DNA of 64,000 nucleotides from DASWJZ01 sp963761005 (GTDB lineage Bacteria > Pseudomonadota > Alphaproteobacteria > Rhizobiales > Afifellaceae). Within the stretch, counting starts at the first letter, position 1; each line of letters begins with the position of its first letter. The stretch is taken from NCBI GenBank assembly GCA_963761005.1, contig CAVXFK010000008.1, positions 1 to 64,000 on the forward strand. Reading direction: 5' to 3'. Made by a program: the position numbers and the translations under genes. The notes below the pieces were generated by a model, which was not told the DNA's origin, made no database searches, and saw only the letters and a list, made by a program, of their open reading frames with translations. This document shows positions 55,507-64,000 of this stretch, piece by piece.

Positions 55507-55729
55507 GCGCTTGAGCTTCCTCCGATGCGTTCAACAAAGCCCTCATCCAGAGGCGCGATGCCAACACCGTCGGCATCGCCTCGAAGGACTGTGTCCAGGG
55601 GGATGGAGTCGCGCCGCTGCGTGCTTCGAGGCTTCATTCCGCCCTCATCCTGAGGTGAGAGTGAAGCGAGCCTCGAAGGGGCGGAATGGAGCACCTCAGC
55701 ATGAGGGAAGTGGAGGACCTCCATGACGC
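55507..55729. repeat. Intergenic palindromic repeat segment
   Basis: CCCTCATCCTGAGGTG (55642-55657) and CACCTCAGCATGAGGG (55692-55707) pair at 15 of 16 positions. Nested inside are CTTCGAGGC/GCCTCGAAG units. Similar CCTCATCC-TGAGG and TCGAAGG words occur again at 55538-55600. This is the dispersed palindrome type frequent between genes in Hyphomicrobiales. No gene is seen in it. Confidence 0.65.
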
Positions 55730-56515
55730 TCATCTGAATCCCTTCTCCCCCGGCGCGTGAAGATGCGGGCCGCGGCTTTCGATTTTCTCCGGCGCCTTCT
55801 CGGTCGGCACGTTCGGCGCCTGGTCGATGTTCTTCCAGCGCGGCAGCGGATTGTGCGCCCAGCGGACAGCGTTTCGAAGAATCTTCCCGATCTCCGGCTG
55901 GTGATAGATCGGATAGGTCTCGTGGCCGGGCGAGAGATAGAAGACGCGGCCCGCGCCCCGCCGCCAGGTCATGCCGGAGCGGAACACCTCGCCGCCCTGA
56001 TACCAGGAGATGAAGACCGTCTCGTCCGGCTCCGGCACCGTGAACGGCTCGCCATACATCTCCGTCATCGGCACCTCGACGCATTCGCCGAGGCCCGCCG
56101 CGATCGGATGATTGCGGTTGATGACCCAAAGCCGCTCGCGCTCGCCCGCCTCGCGCCATTTCAGGCTGCACGGCGTCCCCATCACGCGCTTGAAGATTTT
56201 CGAGAAGTGGGCGGAGTGGAGCGCGATCAGCCCCATCCCCTCCCAGACGCGCTGCGCGACCCGCTCAACGATCGCGTCGGCGACCTCGCCGTGCGCCTTG
56301 TGCCCCCACCAGAGGAGCACGTCGGTCTGGTCGAGCCGCGTCTCCGGGAGCCCGTGCTCCGGCTCCTGCAGCGTGGCGGTCTCGGCGGTGATGCCGGAAT
56401 CCTGGCGGAGCGCTGCCGCGATCGCGTTATGCATGCCGTCCGGATAGAGCTCCCGCACGGCGGCGTTCTCGCGCTCGTGGATGTTCTCGTTCCAGACCAG
56501 AGCCCGGATCGCCAT
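55730..56515 (-). CDS. ThuA domain protein (trehalose-utilisation type)
   Basis: 261 residues from ATG 56515, GAAGGG upstream (the frame is open to 56584). MAIRALVWNENIHERENAAV begins the glutamine-amidotransferase-like fold. VLLWWGHKAHGEVADAIVER, GLIALHSAHFSKIFKRVMGT and WRRGAGRVFYLSPGHETYPI are ThuA hallmarks. In rhizobia ThuA/ThuB work in conversion of trehalose and related disaccharides to 3-keto derivatives; ThuB is a Gfo/Idh-type oxidoreductase, like the downstream gene here. Pairing and substrate are inferred. Confidence 0.87.
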   Translation of the reverse strand: MAIRALVWNENIHERENAAVRELYPDGMHNAIAAALRQDSGITAETATLQEPEHGLPETRLDQTDVLLWWGHKAHGEVADAIVERVAQRVWEGMGLIALHSAHFSKIFKRVMGTPCSLKWREAGERERLWVINRNHPIAAGLGECVEVPMTEMYGEPFTVPEPDETVFISWYQGGEVFRSGMTWRRGAGRVFYLSPGHETYPIYHQPEIGKILRNAVRWAHNPLPRWKNIDQAPNVPTEKAPEKIESRGPHLHAPGEKGFR

Positions 56516-56589
56516 CGGCCCTTCTCCGTAGATCGAGTCGTTTTGTATGAAATTTTCTAAGAACCGATTGCCGCTTTCGGGCATTAAGC

Positions 56590-57768
56590 CTAAGCGGCCG
56601 ACCGGCGCGCCGACTTCAACCAGTTTCTCAGGCGCTCAACCGCCTCATCCAGAACTTCATCGCGCTTCGAAAAACAGAGGCGGAGGAAGCTCTTCGGCGC
56701 ATTTCTCACATAGAAGGCTGAGACCGGGACGGAGGCGACGCCGGCTTCGATCGTGAGCCGCTTGGCGAGCGCCGCGTCGTCGCCGTCGAGCCCGAGCGGC
56801 TGCATGTCGAGGGTCAGAAAATACGTGCCCTCGCAGGAGATGACGCCGACGCCGAGCTCGGAGCAGGCGCGCGCCAGGCGGTCGCGCTTCTTCTCAAGAC
56901 CATCGGCCAAATCTTTGAAATAGCTCTCGTCCTTGCCGAGCCCGTAGGCGACCGCCTTCTGCAGGTCGGGCGGCGTCGTGAAGGTCGTGAACTGGTGCGC
57001 CTTCACGATCGGGTCGAGCAGAGCCGGCGCCGCCGTGACATAGCCGACCTTCCAGCCGGTCAGCGAAAAGCTCTTTCCCGCCGAGCCGATTGCGACGGTG
57101 CGCTCGCGCATACCTTCAAGCGAAAGCATCGAAACATGGCGGCGCCCGTCGAAGACGATGTGCTCGTAGACCTCGTCCGCTATGGCGTAGGCGTCATAGC
57201 GGATGCAAAGATCCGCGATCAGCCTCAGCTCATCGCGCGAATAGACCTTCGCGGCCGGGTTCTGCGGGTTGTTCAGAAGCGCTGCCTTGGTGCGCGGCGA
57301 GAACGCCGCTGCGAGCGCATCGCCGTCGAGTTCCCACTTCGGCGGCGTGACCCGCACGAGCTTCGGAACCCCGCCCGCCCGCTTCACCAGCGGCTGGTAA
57401 CAATCGTAGAGCGGCTCGATCAGCACCACCTCGTCGCCCGGCTCGACGATGGCGTTTATCGCATCCGACAGCGCCTCCGTCGCGCCGGAGGTGACGAGCA
57501 CCTCGCGCACCGGATCGACGTCAAGGCCATGAAAGCGTCTCCAGTTCGCCGCCACCGCCTCGCGGAGCGCCATCGCCCCCATCATCGGCGGGTACTGGTT
57601 CGGCCCTTCGATCAGCGCCTCGGCGGCCCTTCTGCGGATGTCCTCCGGGCCGTCGACGTCGGGAAAGCCCTGGCCGAGATTGACCGCCTTGTGCGCGATC
57701 GCAAGACGGCTCATCTCCTCGAAGATGGTCGTCGGCAGCCCGGTATAGACGGAGTTGGTCGGCTTCAT
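56590..57768 (-). CDS. Class I/II PLP-dependent aminotransferase
   Basis: 392 residues. The N-terminus has NLGQGFPDVDGPEDIRRRAA, then NQYPPMMGAMALREAVAANW and VTSGATEALSDAINAIVEPG (cofactor phosphate binding). NPQNPAAKVYSRDELRLIAD and YDAYAIADEVYEHIVFDG hold the Asn and Asp of the cofactor site, and the Schiff-base Lys is in GSAGKSFSLTGWKVGYV. The GQGFPD start and NPHNP-like loop place it with kynurenine/methionine aminotransferases (YbdL/KAT type). The substrate is not fixed. Intact, 74 bp upstream of the ThuA gene, same strand. Confidence 0.9.
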   Translation of the reverse strand: MKPTNSVYTGLPTTIFEEMSRLAIAHKAVNLGQGFPDVDGPEDIRRRAAEALIEGPNQYPPMMGAMALREAVAANWRRFHGLDVDPVREVLVTSGATEALSDAINAIVEPGDEVVLIEPLYDCYQPLVKRAGGVPKLVRVTPPKWELDGDALAAAFSPRTKAALLNNPQNPAAKVYSRDELRLIADLCIRYDAYAIADEVYEHIVFDGRRHVSMLSLEGMRERTVAIGSAGKSFSLTGWKVGYVTAAPALLDPIVKAHQFTTFTTPPDLQKAVAYGLGKDESYFKDLADGLEKKRDRLARACSELGVGVISCEGTYFLTLDMQPLGLDGDDAALAKRLTIEAGVASVPVSAFYVRNAPKSFLRLCFSKRDEVLDEAVERLRNWLKSARRSAA

Positions 57769-57912
57769 CGAAAAGCTCGCGTCGCTTGCCCGACAGCTAA
57801 TCCGCGGAACCGCGGGCCCGCAAGCCTCCCCGGCCCGCGGACACGGACGACTGTTGGCGCATTCTTAACCCGGTTTCGCCAAGTCTCCTGCCGTTCGCAC
57901 CGGAGACGCCCC

Positions 57913-59415
57913 ATGGCGCACGCGCTGCCGGCCCATGACTACGAGGAGGCGATCGACCGCCTCAGAAGCGACCTTCGCGACGACGCTGAGATGTTCCACC
58001 TCGCGCCGGCGTCGCTCTGGCTTGAGGACTTCAGCGCCGTCAAGAAGCTCCTGGATTCCTGGCGGCACGCAGGCGTGACGTCGCTGCGCGAGCACCTCCG
58101 CGCCAACCCTTCGCGCATCAAGGCATGCTCGAACCTGATCCGTATCATCAAGGTGAACCGCGCGACGCTGTCGCTCTTCGAAGCACGCGACCTTCGCCAT
58201 CTAGTTGAGAACATCGAAGCGGTGTTTCGCGACGAGATGCTTGAGCAGCATATCGAGGAGCTGGCGCAGCTTTGGGAAGGCGCCACCGAGTTCGTCAGCC
58301 ACACGGTCAACTACACGCTCTCAGGCCGGCGGCTCGACGTGCAGATCAAGGCCACGGTGCTCCCGGGCTACGAGGAGGACTGGGGCCGCGTCCTCCTCGC
58401 GGTCGAGGACGTCACCGAGCGCGAGGCCGGACGGCGCCGGCTTGCCGCGAGCGAGACCTACGCGCGCGGGCTCTTCGAGCATTCGCCCGTATCGCTCTGG
58501 GTCGAGGATTTCAGCAGCATCAAGGCGCTGCTCGACGAATTGCGCGAACACGGCATCTCGGACTTCCGCGTCTTCACCGACGTGCATCCGGAGTTCGTCC
58601 TGCGCTGCATGAGCGAGATCCGCGTCCTCGACGTCAATCGGCATACGCTGAAGATGTTCGCCGCGCCGGACAAGGCCACGCTCCTCACGCGCCTGAACGA
58701 AGTGTTCCGCGACGGAATGGAGCAGCATTTCAAGGAGCAGCTGATCGACCTTTGGGAAGGGAAGCTCTTCCAGCTGCGCGAGGTCACGAACTACGCGCTC
58801 GACGGAAGCGAGCTTCATGTCCATCTGCAGTTCTCCGTGCTCCCGGGCCACGAGAACGACTGGTCGCTGGTGCAAGTGGCGCTGACCGATATCACCGCGC
58901 GCAAGAAGGCCGAGGCCTATCTCGAATATCTCGGCAAGCATGATGTCCTGACCAAGCTTCACAACCGCTCCTTCTACGTCGACGAATTGAACCGGCTGGA
59001 GCGGCAGGCCCCCTACCCCGTCAGCATCGTCATGGTCGACCTGAACGGCCTCAAGGCCACGAACGACAGCCTCGGCCACGCCGCCGGCGACGCTCTACTC
59101 CGCCGCATCGGAGAAGTTCTGAACAAGGCCGTCGACAAGCCGCGCAGGGCGGCGCGGATCGGCGGCGACGAGTTCGCCGTGCTGCTCCCGGCGACGGACG
59201 AGCGACAGGCGGCGACGCTGGTCGAGACGATCCGGAATCTGGTCGGCCTCAACAACCAGTTCTATTCGGCGATGCCGCTCAACATCTCGCTCGGCGCGGC
59301 GACCTGCAGGCCTGGCGAGCGGCTCGAAGATGCCGCGAAGCGCGCCGACGCCGAGATGTACAAAACCAAGCGCGAGTTCTATTCGCACCACCTCACGGCG
59401 GACGAGATTTCCTAG
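57913..59415 (+). CDS. Diguanylate cyclase with two PAS-like sensor domains
   Basis: 500 residues from ATG 57913. Two homologous sensor units: about residues 20-165 (SLWLEDFSAVKKLLDSWRHA ... LLAVEDVTERE) and about 190-330 (SLWVEDFSSIKALLDELREH ... VQVALTDITARKKAE). The GGDEF domain follows: GKHDVLTKLHNRSFYVDELN, VMVDLNGLKATNDSLGHAAG and ARIGGDEFAVLLPA. The active site is intact. At the RxxD inhibitory-site position the residues are DKPR, so product inhibition through the I-site is not expected. It makes c-di-GMP, cytoplasmic, with no membrane segment. An AT-rich TTAACC lies 45 bp upstream. Confidence 0.93.
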   Translation: MAHALPAHDYEEAIDRLRSDLRDDAEMFHLAPASLWLEDFSAVKKLLDSWRHAGVTSLREHLRANPSRIKACSNLIRIIKVNRATLSLFEARDLRHLVENIEAVFRDEMLEQHIEELAQLWEGATEFVSHTVNYTLSGRRLDVQIKATVLPGYEEDWGRVLLAVEDVTEREAGRRRLAASETYARGLFEHSPVSLWVEDFSSIKALLDELREHGISDFRVFTDVHPEFVLRCMSEIRVLDVNRHTLKMFAAPDKATLLTRLNEVFRDGMEQHFKEQLIDLWEGKLFQLREVTNYALDGSELHVHLQFSVLPGHENDWSLVQVALTDITARKKAEAYLEYLGKHDVLTKLHNRSFYVDELNRLERQAPYPVSIVMVDLNGLKATNDSLGHAAGDALLRRIGEVLNKAVDKPRRAARIGGDEFAVLLPATDERQAATLVETIRNLVGLNNQFYSAMPLNISLGAATCRPGERLEDAAKRADAEMYKTKREFYSHHLTADEIS

Positions 59416-59508
59416 CAGCAGCCGACGCGAAACGACGCCGCCTCGGCGTCACATCGGAAGAGGCCTCAGGCCCCGGCCCCGCCTAGGGACGGCGCGGCGC
59501 GGGTATTC

Positions 59509-60436
59509 TCAGCGCCGCGCTTCCTCCGCCTGGATCAGGCCGACATTGTCCATCTCGATCTGGCTCAGATGAGGGGGCATATCGGTCGGTTGATACCAGG
59601 AGAACTGGCGGAAATGCGTGTCGAGCTCCGGACTTCTCGAACTTGTAGCCATGGCGCGCAAAGATCTCAGCCCCCGCGAATTTGAGCTCCTGGGTCGAAA
59701 GCGCTTTCACCTCCGCCTCCGTGAGCAGGCGGACGCTCGAATCGGGGAAGATTATCCCGGTCCGGTCGGGTACCGGCCCCGGAGACACCGACGCGACGAG
59801 CCGGCTGTCATCGCCGCACATCTGCGTCAGCCGCAACTTGACGAGCGGAGCAAACATGGAATTGGGATAGGTCCTTAGAAACTCTTCAAACGCACCGCAG
59901 TCGGACGAGCCGGCGATGGCTTCCCAAGCCAGGGCATCGTCATGCCCCCCGCCCCACGTGTGGCTGGTCGGCGCCGCCGTCTCGGTCCGACGAAGGTCGT
60001 CAATCATCGCCACCACCCTCTGGCTTTCGCCCGGCAACGCCTCGTTGCTCGCGTAGCCGCCCCCGATCACATAGAGCGTCCGGCGGACGCGATCAGGATC
60101 GTCGCAGTCCGGTGGCAGCAGAACGTTGGTCGGCTCGGCGATCTGCCGCGCGTCGCGGCTGGCAGGCTGATCGCAAAGCACGATGTCCAGCTTGATCTTG
60201 AAGAACTCCAGGCGATCCTCACCGTGGATGTAGTCGCCCGCTCCGATCTCCTTGCCGTTCGGCGAATCGGACGAAATGCGCCTGACGTACCCGGCGGCAT
60301 CGGATTTCTCGATGAAGACGATCTGGCCGACGACCCCCGGCTCCTCGGCGTGGGTGGCGGAGCAGAGCAGAGAGGCTCCGACCAGCGGGAAGGCGCGGCA
60401 AAGCCCGCGCAAGGCAAATCGGCGAGTTGAAGTCAT
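59509..60436 (-). pseudogene. Secreted YARHG-domain protein (frameshifted)
   Basis: From ATG 60436 with a signal peptide (RAFPLVGASLLCSATHAEE). The middle has GQIVFIEKSDAAGYVRRISS and DCGAFEEFLRTYPNSMFAPL. The C-terminal YARHG domain starts at FAGAEIFARHGYKF. An extra base near 59635 shifts frame; the other frame gives SPELDTHFRQFSWYQPTDMP and ends EEARR with the stop at 59509, completing the domain. About 309 residues when repaired. YARHG is an extracellular domain of unknown function. The start overlaps the stop of the upstream membrane-protein gene (ATGA). Confidence 0.75.
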
Positions 60437-61025
60437 GGCTGTGACTCCGTTTCGCTGGCCCGTACCGCCGGGCTGCGGCCCCGCACGATGAAGGGCTTCA
60501 ACACATGCGCAGCATCCTCCGCGGCAACGCGGAGCTCAAAGGCCGCCATCACGATGGCGACGATGGAGAAAGACAGGACACCCTGGTCGAACTCCTCGTG
60601 CATGGCGCCCCACGTAGCGCGCATCTCGTAGATCGCGAGGCCGCCGAGCGCGATCGGCCACATCATATGCACGGAGTGCAGCGGCGAGAGGCTGCGCCTC
60701 CGCCATCTCACCAGCGCCACGAGCAGCCAGGCAAGAAGCAGCGCCAGCACGACCGCCTCGAGCGTGAAGACGAGGAGATGCTTCAGCTCGTCGAGGAAGT
60801 TCATGAACGGCGAACGCGACCGCAGAAACGAATCGTTGGTGAAATTGAAGAGCGCGTTGACATGATCGTGTCCCGCGCCGCGGCGAGCGGGCGGAAATCC
60901 GTCCACAGCGCCAACGCGGCGGCGATCGCGACGCCAAACACGACCAGCGTCGATGCCGGATAGATCAGGCTAAGGAGCGCATCGCTCCACCCTGCACCTT
61001 CGTGCTCGCCGGCGTTCTCAGACAT
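60433..61025 (-). pseudogene. Membrane protein upstream of the YARHG gene (frameshifted)
   Basis: From ATG 61025 (MSENAGEHEGAGWSDALLSL). The first helix is YPASTLVVFGVAIAAALALW. A missing base near 60860 moves the rest into another frame: VNALFNFTNDSFLRSRSPFM, then helices LLVFTLEAVVLALLLAWLLV, MWPIALGGLAIYEMRATWGA and FSIVAIVMAAFELRVAAEDA. In total four helices over about 198 residues; family not recognised. It overlaps the YARHG gene by four bases, so the two act together, perhaps as a membrane partner of the secreted protein. Confidence 0.6.
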
Positions 61026-61207
61026 CGATCGACCTTACTCGGGCAGGTCCATCGAGACAGCAGCTTCCCAGGTTGGATCGGCCCGAACACTCCCGCCACA
61101 TCTCTCGTGAGGCGTGTAGCATAGCGGACTGGTCGGCGAAGCCAAGATCACAAGCCCGCGCGCATCCCGCGCCGCCGCACGCGGCGGGAATACCGGGCGT
61201 CGCCGCG

Positions 61208-62798
61208 CTATTCCTGCAAATCCACGCCCTCGAAGGCGTGACGGCCGAGCGGGTCCATCTTGAAGCCTTTGACGTTGGCGCGTGTCGCCATGAACACCAC
61301 CGAATGCGCGATCGGCACCCACGGCGCCTGGTCGTGGAAGATGACCTGCGCCTCGCGATAGAGCTTTTCGCGCTCGGCGCGGTCGGAGGTGCGCTTCGCC
61401 TCGGTGACGAGCTTGTCGTAGTCCGTGTTGCACCACTTGGCGATGTTGTTGCCGCCGACCCGCGCCGAGGTGCAGCCGAGGAGCACGTCGAGGAAGTTGT
61501 CGGGGTCGCCGTTGTCGCCGGTCCAGCCGTAGAGCGCCATCGACATATCGCCGTTCTGCAGCCTGGTGCGATAGGCGCTCCATTCGTCGGATTTCAGAGT
61601 CGCGCGGATGCCGATCTTGGCGAGGTCGTATTGGATAAGCTCGGCGACGCGCTTGCCGCTCGGATTGTAGGGGCGGCTGACCGGGATGTACCAAAGATCG
61701 GTGTCGAAGCCCTCGGCGAGCCCCGCTTCGATCATCAGCTTCTGCGCGGCGGCGGGATCGTAGGGGTAGTCCTTGATGTCGTCGTTGTAGGACCAGAGCG
61801 TCGGCGGGATCGGGTTCTTCGCCACGACGCCGGCGCCCTGATAGACGGCCTCGATGATCGCCGCCTTGTCGATCGCCATGTTGACCGCGCGGCGCACGCG
61901 AACGTCGTCGAAGGGCGGCTTCGTCGTGTTCATCGCGAGATAGCCGACATTGAAGCCCTCCTGCTGAAGAAGCTCAGGTTCGGATCGGACTCGATGTCAG
62001 CGATGTCGCTGGGATTCGGGAAGGCGATCACGTGGCACTCGCCGGCCTTGAGCTTCGTCAGCCGCACGGCCGCGTTCGGAGTGATGGAGAAGACCAGCGT
62101 GTCGATCGGCGGCCGGCCGGCCCAGTAGCCAGTGAAGGCGCGATAGCGGACCGCGATGTTCGGCTCGAAGCTGAGGAACTGAAACGGACCGGTCCCGATC
62201 GGCTCCTGGTCGATCTTCTCCGGAGTGCCGGCCTTCAGAAGGTAGTCGGCATACTCGGCGGACTGCACGCTGTTGAAGGGCATGGCGAGGTCGCCGAGGA
62301 ACGGCGCCTCGGGACGATTCAAGCGAAAGCGCACTGTGTAGTCGTCGAGCTTCTCGATCGACTGCAACAGCTCCGGCATGCCCATGTCCTTGAAGTAGCC
62401 GTAGTTGGTGCCGCCGACACTGTGGTACGGATTGTCCTCCCTCCATTGCCGCTCAAAGGAAAAGAGCACGTCGTCGGCATTCATCTCGCGCGTCGGCGTG
62501 AAGTCTTCGTTGGAATGGAATTTTACGCCGTGGCGAAGATGGAACACGTATTCGAGCCCGTCGTCGGAGATCGTCCAGGATTCCGCGAGCGACGCCACGG
62601 GCTCGGTCGATCCCGGCGGGAATTCCACGAGATTGTTGAAGAAGGGCCGCCCGGCGCTGATGCCGGTTGTGGTCGTCACGGTCTGCGGATTGAGCAATTC
62701 CGGATTGCCCTCCGAACAGAAGACCAGCGTCTTTGCCGACGCAGCACCCCCCGAAACCGCCACGCGGAGGCCAGGGCGGCGGCAATCGCAATGCGCAT
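61208..62798 (-). pseudogene. Peptide ABC transporter substrate-binding protein (frameshifted)
   Basis: About 530 residues when repaired. ATG 62798 starts the signal peptide MRIAIAAALAS; a one-base loss near 62772 leads into VAVSGGAASAKTLVFCSEGN. The SBP_bac_5 core has GISAGRPFFNNLVEFPPGST, EYVFHLRHGVKFHSNEDFTP and EPIGTGPFQFLSFEPNIAVR. A second one-base loss near 61970 separates DPNLSFF from QQEGFNVGYLAMNTTKPPFD. The C-terminal part has RRAVNMAIDKAAIIEAVYQG and LALTWGWTGDNGDPDNFL-like WTGDNGDPDNFLDVLLGCTS. It is similar to DppA, the periplasmic dipeptide/haem-binding protein. No permease genes lie in view. Confidence 0.83.
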
Positions 62799-62802
62799 GT
62801 CG

Positions 62803-64000
62803 TCAAGCTCCCTCGAGCTGGAACCGTCGTTCGGTCGCACCTTCGATCGACGCGTCGCCGACGACCTTCGGGATATCGATGGTGAAGCGCGTTCCCCGAT
62901 CAACCTTGCTGTAGAGGTTGACGTGACCCTGCAGGCGGCTCGTCACCAGATTGTAGACGATGTGAAGGCCGAGGCCGGTATTGCCCTTGCTCCGCCCGGT
63001 CGTGAAGAACGGATCGAAGACTTTTCCGACGTGCTCCTGCGGAATGCCCTTGCCGTCGTCCGCGAAGACGATACGGACGGTGTCCGCTCTCGGTTCGCTC
63101 ACGCGGATCGAAAGGCGCCCCGCCTGATCAGGCAGATACGCGTGTGCGACGGCGTTGGTGATGAGGTTGGTCAGCACTTGACCTAGGGCGCCGGGATAGG
63201 TGTCGACCAGCACGTCGGGTGGGCACTCGATCTGAACCTCGTGCTTGGTCTTGCGCAGGATCGGCCGGAGGCTGGTCAGAAGGTCCTGCAGCCATGCGTC
63301 CATCAGGAACGGGCGGCGCTCGCCGCTCGCCTGGTCGGCCGCCACCTGCTTGAAGCTGTGCACCAGATCGGCGGCGCGCGAGAGATTGCCGAAAAGCAGC
63401 TGTGTTCCCTCGCGCATGCGCTCCACGAAGCGCTCGAGCACCGAGCGCTGAAGCTTCCCGCTCGCTGCTGCCTCGCCGAAACGCTTTGCCTCGTCGCCGA
63501 GAAGCGTCGCGGTGGTGAGCGCTATCCCGAGCGGTGTGTTGATCTCGTGGGCAACGCCGGCGACGAGCTGGCCGAGCGAGGCGAGCTTCTCCGCCTGGAT
63601 CAGATCCGTCTGTGTCTTTCGCAGCTCGGAGAGCGCCGCGTCGGCGCGGTCCTTCGATTTTCGCAGCGCCTGCTCGCGGCGACCGATCTCCGTGATGAAG
63701 ACATTGGTAGCGCGCGCCATGTCGCCGAGCTCGTCGCGGCGGTTGAAATCGGCGATCGGGCCGGCGCGTGAGTTTTCCGCGAGCTCCGTCATGCGGCTTT
63801 GCAGGAGGCGCAACGGCCGGGTGATGGAGCGGGCGACCGCCACGCCCGTCACCGAGCCGAGCAGCAGGCCGATCGCCGCGCCGAAGATCAGGATGTTGCG
63901 CACGAGCGCGCCGATCTGCTCGGCGTTTCGCGTCAGGCTCTCATTCAATAGCCGCGCGCGATCGATCATCTGCCGGGTGGTCGCATCCATCTCGTCGAGG
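62803..64000 (-). CDS. Sensor histidine kinase, 5' end outside the window
   Basis: 399 or more residues read inward from the right edge; the true start is beyond 64000. A membrane helix (ILIFGAAIGLLLGSVTGVAV) is followed by a HAMP segment (SITRPLRLLQSRMTELAENS), a coiled coil (KSKDRADAALSELRKTQTDL), the dimerisation box with phospho-acceptor His (LASLGQLVAGVAHEINTPLG) and the ATPase domain (LTNLITNAVAHAYLPDQ with the N-box, FADDGKGIPQEHVGKVFDPF, GNTGLGLHIVYNLV). Of the HWE-free, ordinary HPK4-like type. Missing: the periplasmic input domain. No response regulator in view. Confidence 0.92.
   Translation of the reverse strand, partial: LDEMDATTRQMIDRARLLNESLTRNAEQIGALVRNILIFGAAIGLLLGSVTGVAVARSITRPLRLLQSRMTELAENSRAGPIADFNRRDELGDMARATNVFITEIGRREQALRKSKDRADAALSELRKTQTDLIQAEKLASLGQLVAGVAHEINTPLGIALTTATLLGDEAKRFGEAAASGKLQRSVLERFVERMREGTQLLFGNLSRAADLVHSFKQVAADQASGERRPFLMDAWLQDLLTSLRPILRKTKHEVQIECPPDVLVDTYPGALGQVLTNLITNAVAHAYLPDQAGRLSIRVSEPRADTVRIVFADDGKGIPQEHVGKVFDPFFTTGRSKGNTGLGLHIVYNLVTSRLQGHVNLYSKVDRGTRFTIDIPKVVGDASIEGATERRFQLEGA

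Overview
The window is a GC-rich stretch of an alphaproteobacterial chromosome, most likely from the Hyphomicrobiales (Rhizobiales). Markers pointing there are a MucR/Ros zinc-finger regulator, a CtrA-type TTAA-N7-TTAA box, several small families typical of that order (DUF1491, DUF5330, DUF6456, the TIGR03808 Tat-exported repeat protein), an adenosylcobalamin-dependent methylmalonyl-CoA mutase pair and a rhizobial-type zinc L-asparaginase. No rRNA, tRNA or CRISPR array was seen.

Layout. 1-1409: an IS110-family element (IS1111-like). 1.7-7.3 kb: an SRPBCC protein, two convergent class III nucleotide cyclases, a lipoprotein D,D-carboxypeptidase, a small protein behind a CtrA-type box, and a YcgN-type Cys-cluster protein. 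7.6-13.2 kb: a type III restriction-modification island. Its Mod methyltransferase is intact, but Res is broken by three frameshifts and a second IS110 element. 13.4-21.7 kb: housekeeping and cell-envelope genes (PBP1A, DUF1214/DUF1254, peptidoglycan-binding protein, a degenerate sensor kinase, SufE, a DnaA-like helix-turn-helix protein with DUF6456). 21.78-24.55 kb: an IS1595-family transposon with perfect 8-bp target duplications that carries three cargo genes, one of them DUF3800. 24.9-25.8 kb: an IS5-family element splitting a small gene. 25.9-41.1 kb: MucR, two ion permeases, oligopeptidase B, superoxide dismutase, two c-type cytochromes, a branched-chain aminotransferase, a dehalogenase, a LOG protein, a dipeptidase, a HerA-like ATPase. 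41.2-50.6 kb: methylmalonyl-CoA mutase, the TIGR03808 protein, asparaginase and a MacAB-like export operon. 50.7-53.8 kb: a solitary DNA methyltransferase, a cation-efflux protein and a second copy of the IS5 element. 53.9-64 kb: GFA protein, sugar-type oxidoreductase with ThuA partner, aminotransferase, diguanylate cyclase, a YARHG-domain operon, a peptide-binding protein and a sensor histidine kinase that runs off the window.

Two points shape how the annotation should be read. First, at least 17 single-base frameshifts are spread over unrelated genes, including PBP1A. Many of them probably reflect sequence or assembly indels rather than real gene decay. I mark these genes as pseudogene or frameshifted and give the continuous reading. 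Second, the mobile elements are well resolved: insertion points, duplications and pre-insertion sequences can be reconstructed for the IS1595 transposon, both IS5 copies and the internal IS110. The last carries a non-coding tail with matches to both halves of its own target, as a bridge/seek RNA guide would have.
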